Assembly: GCA_041658785.1 (NCBI GenBank)
Contig: JBAZZL010000010.1
Location: 1 to 37,598 of the forward strand
From: JAHJGG01 sp041658785
GTDB taxonomy: Bacteria > Patescibacteriota > Patescibacteriia > Magasanikbacterales > UBA922
Direction of reading: 5' to 3'
DNA length: 37,598 bases
Numbering within the stretch: the stretch's first letter is position 1; each line of letters begins with the position of its first letter. This document shows, piece by piece, positions 32,887-37,598 of the stretch. The notes under the pieces were generated by a model. That model was not told where the DNA came from. It saw only the letters and a program-made list of their open reading frames with translations, and searched no databases. Both the position numbers and the translations under genes were made by a program.

Positions 32887-33024
32887 ATGAATCAAACATC
32901 GTCCGGCTATGGCTTATGGCCGCTCGTGATAATCAATTCCGTTGTTGTTCTTATTTTTGCGTTTAGCTTTACCAAACCCAAAATCAACCGTGACATTTGG
33001 AAGACGTTCAAAAAGGAGCATTGA
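32887..33024 (+). CDS. 45-residue ORF resembling the N-terminus of an isoprenylcysteine methyltransferase-like protein
   Basis: Starts 1 base after the previous stop. Reads NQTSSGYGLWPLVIINSVVV, LIFAFSFTKPKINRDIWKTF and ends KKEH. From memory, the YGLWPLVIINS...FAFSFTKPK stretch is the usual start of membrane methyltransferases of the ICMT/PEMT group found in metal-related operons, which continue for about 200 residues. Here a TGA follows, so it is either a truncated relic or a small one-span protein. No ribosome site is visible, but it is tightly placed in the operon. Confidence 0.55.
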   Translation: MNQTSSGYGLWPLVIINSVVVLIFAFSFTKPKINRDIWKTFKKEH

Positions 33025-33080
33025 TTGGATTTTCTACGAGAATGAGCAAAAATATAGATAATTAATTATTTTATAAAATT

Positions 33081-33584
33081 ATGAATAAAAAAATTGTTAT
33101 TTGGATTGTAATTATAATTCTTACTGTCGGACTTGTTTACTGGTTGGCAAAGTCAGCTCAAAAGTCAGAAGCTGGCAGGCCTGGTGAAGCTGTTTCTCTT
33201 CAAGGCGCGCAGCATGTTGCTGTTGGCGCTGAGCATCCAAAATATAATTCTAATCCTCCAACCTCAGGCTGGCATTACGCGGCGCCTGCCAACGGTGGAT
33301 TCTATGAAAATGAATTGCCTGACGAACAGGTTTTGCACAATCTTGAACACGGCAGTATTTGGATTTCCTATAAAGACATTGATGAAGACACAAAAATAAA
33401 ACTTGAGGATATTGGCCGCCGTTTTTCCCAAAGCGTCATTATAACGCCGCGTGAAAAAAATGACGCGAAAATTGCTTTGGCTTCGTGGGGTCGGTTGCAA
33501 AAACTTGAACAGTTTGACGAAGAAGCCATAATTAATTTCATCAAAGCAAATAAAAATAAATCACCGGAACCGTTAGCTCAATAA
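33081..33584 (+). CDS. DUF3105-family protein
   Basis: 167 residues. Anchor at about 4-22, then VAVGAEHPKYNSNPPTSGWHY, GFYENELPDEQVLHNLEHGS and WISYKDID. The NPPTSGWHY and HNLEHG motifs define DUF3105, a family with conserved His residues that may bind metal. The C-terminal half (VIITPREKN, ALASWGRLQKLEQFDEEAI) is also typical. Function unknown. It is the last gene before the P-type ATPase. Confidence 0.9.
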   Translation: MNKKIVIWIVIIILTVGLVYWLAKSAQKSEAGRPGEAVSLQGAQHVAVGAEHPKYNSNPPTSGWHYAAPANGGFYENELPDEQVLHNLEHGSIWISYKDIDEDTKIKLEDIGRRFSQSVIITPREKNDAKIALASWGRLQKLEQFDEEAIINFIKANKNKSPEPLAQ

Positions 33585-33607
33585 AATCCACCTTTACCAT
33601 CTAGCTT

Positions 33608-35896
33608 ATGAATCACCATAATCACACTAATCAAAATCAGCCAGCCGTCGCTGGACAAAATAAAGGCGCCGGTAATTGCGGCTGCTCGGTTTGCGAGTCG
33701 GAAAAATTAGCCGTTAATTGCGGTTGCGCCATGGAAGCTAAGCAGTACGAATATAACTTGACGAATAAGTTGCGACATCAAGAGCATAAACGCGCGTCCG
33801 ATAAAAAAGTTGTCGGGCAGCCAGCCGGTCATAGTCACACAAAAAATCACGCCGGCCATGATATGCGGAAAATGAGCCATATGGATCATGAGATGGCCAT
33901 GACCAATCCTCAAATGGCAAAGGCGATGGAAGCGGATATGCGCCGCCGATTTTGGATTTCTGTAATTTTATCCATTCCGATATTTTTATATTCGCCAGTT
34001 GGAATTAATTTTTTCAAACTCAATCTACCAACACCTATCTCCGTTAATTGGCTTCTTTTTATTCTCACCACTCCGATTGTTTTTTGGGCTGGCTCCATTT
34101 TTATTACTGGAACTTATTATTCGCTCAAAAACAAAAAGCTGAATATGTCGGTTTTGGTATCAACCGGTGTTTTGGCGGCGTATCTTTTTAGTATTATTTT
34201 GACCGTGATGCGGCCGGGAGCGGAAACATTTTATGAAGCTGCGGCGCTACTAGTGACTTTTGTTTTGTTCGGGCATTGGATGGAAATGAAGTCGCGTCGC
34301 GGCACTTCAGACTCTTTGCGGGCGTTATTTGATTTAGTTCCTCCGCAAGCGAAGGTTTTGCGCGCCGGCAAGGAAGTTATTATCTCAAGTGCTGAAATCG
34401 TTGTGGGAGATATTGTAATACTTAAACCCGGCGATAAAGTTCCGGTTGACGGCGAAGTTGTGGAGGGCGACTCATCAATTGATGAGTCGTTGGTTACCGG
34501 CGAGTCAATTCCCGTTGTGAAAAAAATCAACGACAAAGTTATCGGCGGATCAATAAATCAAACCGGAGCAATCAAATTTAAAGCGATTAAAGTTGGCGAC
34601 GATACGGTTTTGGCTCAAATAATTAAAATGGTGGAAACCGCGCAAAATTCTAAAGCGCCGGGGCAAAGAATCGCCGACAAAGCCGCGGCGTGGCTGGTTA
34701 TTTTGGCTATTGGCTCGGGACTCGCAACTTTTTTCGGGTGGTATTTTATTGCCGGAGCAACTCTTATTATCGCGCTTACTTTCGCTGTTTCCACTATCGT
34801 GATTGCTTGTCCGGATGCTTTGGGGCTGGCTACGCCGACCGCCGTAGCCGTTGGCACGGGAATTGGCGCCAAACATAATATTTTAATCAAAGACGCAGCC
34901 ACGCTTGAAAATACCTCAAAATTAACCGCTATTGTTCTCGACAAAACAGGGACGCTTACAGAGGGAAAACCAAGAGTAACAGAGATTGTGGCAGCAGAAG
35001 GTTATGAGCAAAATCAGGTTTTGGAAATAGCCGCGATAGTGGAGATTAACTCTAATCACCCTATCAGCGCCGCCCTTATTAAAGAAGCTGAAAATAAAAA
35101 ACTGGAATTTAGGAATAGAAAAACGGAAAAGTTTGAAGCTATCGGCGGGCATGGAATAAAAGCGGTAATTGAAGGGAAAATAGTTTTGGCTGGGACTGAG
35201 CGCTTAATGATTGACAATAAAGTTGATTTCGGAAAAATGAAAGCGGAAATAAGCCGGCTTTTGTCTAATGGGAACACTATTAGCATCGTGGCTGTTGATG
35301 GAAAAATTATTGGCGCGGTGGGTATTGCTGATGAAATTAAATCAACGGCGAAGGCAACGGTAGCGAAGTTGCAGGAGATGAGAATTGAAGTAGCCATGAT
35401 AACCGGTGATCATGAAGAAGTAGCGAAAAAAGTTGCCAATGATTTGGGAATAAATCGCTACTTTGCGCAAGTGTTGCCGGAAGACAAAGCAAAATATGTT
35501 AAAAAACTTCAAGAAGAAGGAAAATTTGTCGCGATGGTCGGCGATGGTATAAATGACGCACCCGCTCTTGCTCAAGCCGATATCGGCATTGCTATCGGCG
35601 CGGGTACTGATGTTGCCATAGAAACCGGCAATATTGTGCTAATGAAGTCCGACCCCTATGATATTGTGAGGGCTATAATTTTGAGCAAAGCAACCGTTGC
35701 TAAAATGAAGCAAAATCTTTTTTGGGCGGCGATTTATAATGTGCTTGCAATCCCAGTTGCGGCCGGAGTATTTTATACTTCATTTGGTATTTCTTTACGT
35801 CCGGAAATTTCAGCGTTATTAATGTCGGCATCATCAATAATTGTTGCAATAAATGCTGTTTCATTAAAACGCATTGAGCCACATCTAAAAACATGA
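33608..35896 (+). CDS. Heavy-metal (copper-type) P1B ATPase with CPD motif
   Basis: 762 residues. The N-terminus (1-100) is His/Cys-rich (NHHNHTNQ, NCGCSVCESEKLAVNCGCAM, HDMRKMSHMDHEMAM) with no standard HMA domain. Eight membrane helices are expected; the transport motif in helix 6 is IACPDALGLATPTA (C401-P402-D403) where copper pumps normally have CPC or CPH. Actuator: LVTGES. Phosphorylation: DKTGTLTEG (D445). P1B hallmark: NSNHPIS. Hinge: MVGDGINDAPALAQADIG. It should export a metal ion at the expense of ATP; copper or silver is most likely from sequence type and neighbours. Confidence 0.93.
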   Translation: MNHHNHTNQNQPAVAGQNKGAGNCGCSVCESEKLAVNCGCAMEAKQYEYNLTNKLRHQEHKRASDKKVVGQPAGHSHTKNHAGHDMRKMSHMDHEMAMTNPQMAKAMEADMRRRFWISVILSIPIFLYSPVGINFFKLNLPTPISVNWLLFILTTPIVFWAGSIFITGTYYSLKNKKLNMSVLVSTGVLAAYLFSIILTVMRPGAETFYEAAALLVTFVLFGHWMEMKSRRGTSDSLRALFDLVPPQAKVLRAGKEVIISSAEIVVGDIVILKPGDKVPVDGEVVEGDSSIDESLVTGESIPVVKKINDKVIGGSINQTGAIKFKAIKVGDDTVLAQIIKMVETAQNSKAPGQRIADKAAAWLVILAIGSGLATFFGWYFIAGATLIIALTFAVSTIVIACPDALGLATPTAVAVGTGIGAKHNILIKDAATLENTSKLTAIVLDKTGTLTEGKPRVTEIVAAEGYEQNQVLEIAAIVEINSNHPISAALIKEAENKKLEFRNRKTEKFEAIGGHGIKAVIEGKIVLAGTERLMIDNKVDFGKMKAEISRLLSNGNTISIVAVDGKIIGAVGIADEIKSTAKATVAKLQEMRIEVAMITGDHEEVAKKVANDLGINRYFAQVLPEDKAKYVKKLQEEGKFVAMVGDGINDAPALAQADIGIAIGAGTDVAIETGNIVLMKSDPYDIVRAIILSKATVAKMKQNLFWAAIYNVLAIPVAAGVFYTSFGISLRPEISALLMSASSIIVAINAVSLKRIEPHLKT

Positions 35897-35940
35897 TAAA
35901 ATAAAAAGGTCGAAAATATTTAATTAATAATTTAAAATCT

Positions 35941-36168
35941 ATGAAATTATCAAAAATATTGCACGTTATTTCTATTATCGCTGGACTTGTTGGGGTTGTT
36001 ATGTCAGCTTCAGCTGTTCTTTTTTGGCCTGCCGGAGTTGTTTGGTGGGGATTGACGAGAGAAGTAATGCTACTGTGTGCTATAACATCCCTTCTTGCCG
36101 CTATCTGGATTCAGATCGCAACAATTCATCATATGATGCTTGAGAAGCGCGGAGAAATCGTTTACTAA
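35941..36168 (+). CDS. Small two-span membrane protein
   Basis: 75 residues with two hydrophobic helices (about 6-30 and 42-62) around a tryptophan-rich turn (FWPAGVVWWGL). The C-terminal HHMMLEKRGE is charged. Family not recognised. It follows the ATPase by 44 bases and precedes another small membrane gene, so it is probably the penultimate gene of the operon. Confidence 0.7.
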   Translation: MKLSKILHVISIIAGLVGVVMSASAVLFWPAGVVWWGLTREVMLLCAITSLLAAIWIQIATIHHMMLEKRGEIVY

Positions 36169-36184
36169 ACTAAGTCCAAAATAT

Positions 36185-36457
36185 ATGGAACAACTATCTC
36201 TCAAAAAATACGGCTGGAAATGCGTACTGGGCGCAGAAGTAGTTTATTTTGTTTGTCTTCTTGGCGGGTTGCTTCCTTTGCGCAGCGCGAGAGGTATGGA
36301 ATTGCACCACGCGATATTTGAGACCCTCCCTGGATTCACCTGGATAAATATCGGAAGCGTGATTCTCGGCGCCTTTTACCTCTTCGTTTTCGCTTGGATT
36401 TTCGCATGGTACTTTGTTTGGATGCATAACTCTAGCTTAGTTGAGGGTGAAAAATAA
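36185..36457 (+). CDS. Small membrane protein, unknown (DUF5676-like in layout)
   Basis: 90 residues from ATG 36185; a longer frame from 36140 overlaps the upstream gene and is less likely. Helices at about 10-28 and 52-80, with LPGFTWINIGSVILGAFYLF and FAWIFAWYFVWMHN. The LPGFTW...LG...Y...WMHN layout resembles small proteins (such as DUF5676) often next to copper genes, but I am not sure of the family. Last gene of the run; no clear terminator follows, and 36458-36580 holds no gene that I can see. Confidence 0.7.
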   Translation: MEQLSLKKYGWKCVLGAEVVYFVCLLGGLLPLRSARGMELHHAIFETLPGFTWINIGSVILGAFYLFVFAWIFAWYFVWMHNSSLVEGEK

Positions 36458-36582
36458 TTTTGGTTTCCGATAATATTGGCATGCTTGCTAATTTCACCGA
36501 AAAAAAAGAATTGTCCGAGCATTGTTCACCACGTTAGAGAAATCGAATTGCAATACAAAATCAATAACTGTTGATATGCGTC

Positions 36583-36611
36583 TTGACAGATTTTTAGCTA
36601 TCTGTTATTAT
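36583..36611 (+). promoter_or_regulatory. Promoter of rplJ transcript
   Basis: TTGACA (36583-36588), 17 bases, TATTAT (36606-36611). The start point should fall about 10 bases before the L10 leader. Confidence 0.75.
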
Positions 36612-36631
36612 ATTGTCAATAATAAAAATAT

Positions 36632-36759
36632 ACCACAGACAGTAGCCTCCCGACCTAGTCGGGATTAAATACGCTACCGAGGTAATGCTAAGTTGGCCAA
36701 GTTTATTCAAGTAAACTAAGTTGACTAAGTTAAAGGTCGTAAAGCCTTTGGTCTGTGGT
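36632..36759 (+). promoter_or_regulatory. Ribosomal protein L10 leader (autoregulatory mRNA structure)
   Basis: ACCACAGAC (36632-36640) pairs with GTCTGTGGT (36751-36759), closing a domain that begins CAGACAGTAGCC, the conserved start of L10 leaders. Internal stems include CCCGACCTAGTCGGG. In the known family, L10 or the L10-L12 complex binds here and shuts down its own operon. Confidence 0.82.
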
Positions 36760-36777
36760 GAAAAACCACATTTTTTT
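36754..36777 (+). terminator. Attenuator terminator of the L10 leader
   Basis: TGTGGT (36754-36759), loop GAAAA, ACCACA (36765-36770), then T7. The 5' arm is the same TGTGGT that closes the leader's outer stem, so the two structures are mutually exclusive. Confidence 0.8.
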
Positions 36778-36780
36778 AAT

Positions 36781-36868
36781 CATTGATTACGCAGACTAAT
36801 AATGATTTCACAGAATTGAAAGTATGTTTACTCAGTGTAATCAATGTTTTTACTCAGTGTAATCAATG
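36781..36868. repeat. Inverted-repeat insertion between attenuator and rplJ
   Basis: CATTGATTAC (36781-36790) is inverted as GTAATCAATG at 36837-36846 and again at 36859-36868; the right end is a direct duplication of TACTCAGTGTAATCAATG. It occupies the whole space between the terminator and four bases before the rplJ ATG, leaving no Shine-Dalgarno. Confidence 0.7.
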
Positions 36869-36872
36869 CTTT

Positions 36873-37394
36873 ATGGCTAAAAGCAGACAAACCAAAGAAC
36901 AGCATGTTCAAGAATTAACCGAATGGCTAAAGACTGCCAAGGGCGCGGTTTTGGCTAACTTTCAAGGTTTAAAGGTAAAAGAGTCAGAAGAGTTGCGCCA
37001 ACAGTGTCGTGATCAAAACGTTTCTTATTCGGCTAGTAAGAAAACTTTGCTTAAAAAAATTTTGATCAATGCCGGGTATGATGTTGATCTCAAAAATTTT
37101 GACGGCGGTATTGCTGTAGTTTTGGGTCAAGAAGATGAGGTGTCGCCGGCGCAAATCGTTGCTAATTTTGCCAAGAAACACGAACTAGTTAAGATTTTTG
37201 GAGGTGTTTTGGAAGGTAAATTTATAGACGCGGCCAAAGTAGCCGAACTAGCGAAAGTGCCCGGGAGGCAAGAGTTGTACGCACGATTGGTTGGTTCCAT
37301 CAACGCGCCGGTGTCGGGATTGGTGAATGTTCTCGCGGGGAACTTGCGGGGGTTGGTGAATGTGTTGAATGCGGTTAAGAATGCCAAAGTTTAA
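36873..37394 (+). CDS. rplJ: 50S ribosomal protein L10
   Basis: 173 residues from ATG 36873 (MAKSRQTKEQHVQELTEWL); a longer frame from 36783 is translated repeat and should not be used. Family features: AVLANFQGLKVKESEELRQQ, SYSASKKTLLKKIL, GGIAVVLGQEDEVSPAQIVA, KIFGGVLEGKFIDA, VAELAKVPGRQELYARLVGS, and the helical C-terminus that binds L12 dimers. L10 anchors the ribosomal stalk. It is controlled by the leader upstream. rplL would be expected next but lies beyond the window, past the 34-bp tandem repeat. Confidence 0.96.
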   Translation: MAKSRQTKEQHVQELTEWLKTAKGAVLANFQGLKVKESEELRQQCRDQNVSYSASKKTLLKKILINAGYDVDLKNFDGGIAVVLGQEDEVSPAQIVANFAKKHELVKIFGGVLEGKFIDAAKVAELAKVPGRQELYARLVGSINAPVSGLVNVLAGNLRGLVNVLNAVKNAKV

Positions 37395-37598
37395 CTTACG
37401 GATAACGGATAATCCTGATTTACGGATACTTACCGATTACTGATAATCCTGATTTACGGATACTTACCGATTACTGATAATCCTGATTTACGGATACTTA
37501 CCGATTACTGATAATCCTGATTTACGGATACTTACCGATTACTGATAATCCTGATTTACGGATACTTACCGATTACTGATAATCCTGATTTACGGATA
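37395..37598. repeat. 34-bp tandem repeat, six units, to the window end
   Basis: Exactly six 34-bp units, starting on the base after the rplJ TAA and ending on the last base of the window. Units 2-6 are identical (start CTTACCGATTACTGATAATC); unit 1 differs (CTTACGGATAACGGATAATC). Single units resembling unit 1 are in tsaD (7047-7080) and at the nadB end (9117-9150). Confidence 0.97.

Noticed and set aside
36783..36872. 30-residue N-terminal extension of L10
   Set aside because: It is translated from an inverted-repeat element; family members begin at MAKSRQT (36873).
37395..37598. Possible CRISPR array (regular 34-bp repeats)
   Set aside because: Units are directly abutting with no spacers, there are no cas genes, and single units occur in coding sequence. 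It is a tandem repeat.

Overview
The window looks like one contig of a Patescibacteria (Candidate Phyla Radiation) genome. The grounds are compact AT-rich genes, frequent starts without a Shine-Dalgarno sequence (and at least one probable leaderless start), RhuM/BRO/KilA-N/NYN accessory genes, small coiled-coil proteins and many dispersed short repeats. TGA works as a stop throughout, so this is not a code-25 lineage. I cannot place it to genus. The right edge falls exactly at the end of the sixth unit of a 34-bp tandem repeat, as expected of an assembly break.

Layout. (1) 1-5.3 kb: the tail of an unknown gene, two small unknown genes, dnaE, and a coiled-coil gene. (2) 5.3-14.3 kb, all minus strand: a metabolic block nadE-nadM-nadA-nadC-nadB-mtnP-apt-tsaD-prs. 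Prs makes PRPP for NadC and Apt. NadB, NadA and NadC make nicotinate mononucleotide from aspartate; NadM and NadE finish NAD. MtnP plus Apt recycle methylthioadenosine to AMP. Nearly every gap in this block is filled by a repeat element, and tsaD, nadB, nadC and nadE carry in-frame repeat-derived inserts. (3) 14.3-18.2 kb: tRNA-Glu with a consensus promoter, a transposase remnant truncated by a MITE-like palindrome, a GHKL ATPase, and a secreted coiled-coil repeat protein. (4) 18.2-25.5 kb, minus strand: an accessory island of intact and decayed RhuM, BRO/DinD-like, KilA-N and NYN genes, with a repeated leader module carrying (GA)n tracts.

(5) 25.6-36.5 kb, plus strand: a BlaI-type repressor, a BlaR1-like M56 membrane protease with a short Cys/His-containing tail instead of a beta-lactam sensor, and a 14-gene run behind a promoter with a perfect BlaI-like palindrome. 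That run encodes cysteine-rich envelope proteins (two ending in the same QVGGC), a tandem thioredoxin, membrane proteins with CPTC or CC motifs, a CcdA/DsbD-like protein, a redoxin, DUF2933 and DUF3105 proteins, and a heavy-metal P-type ATPase with an unusual CPD motif. I read it as a thiol-redox and metal-handling regulon switched by protease-controlled derepression. This is the most interesting system here.

(6) 36.5-37.6 kb: an L10 leader with an attenuator hairpin, rplJ, and the 34-bp tandem repeat starting on the base after the rplJ stop.
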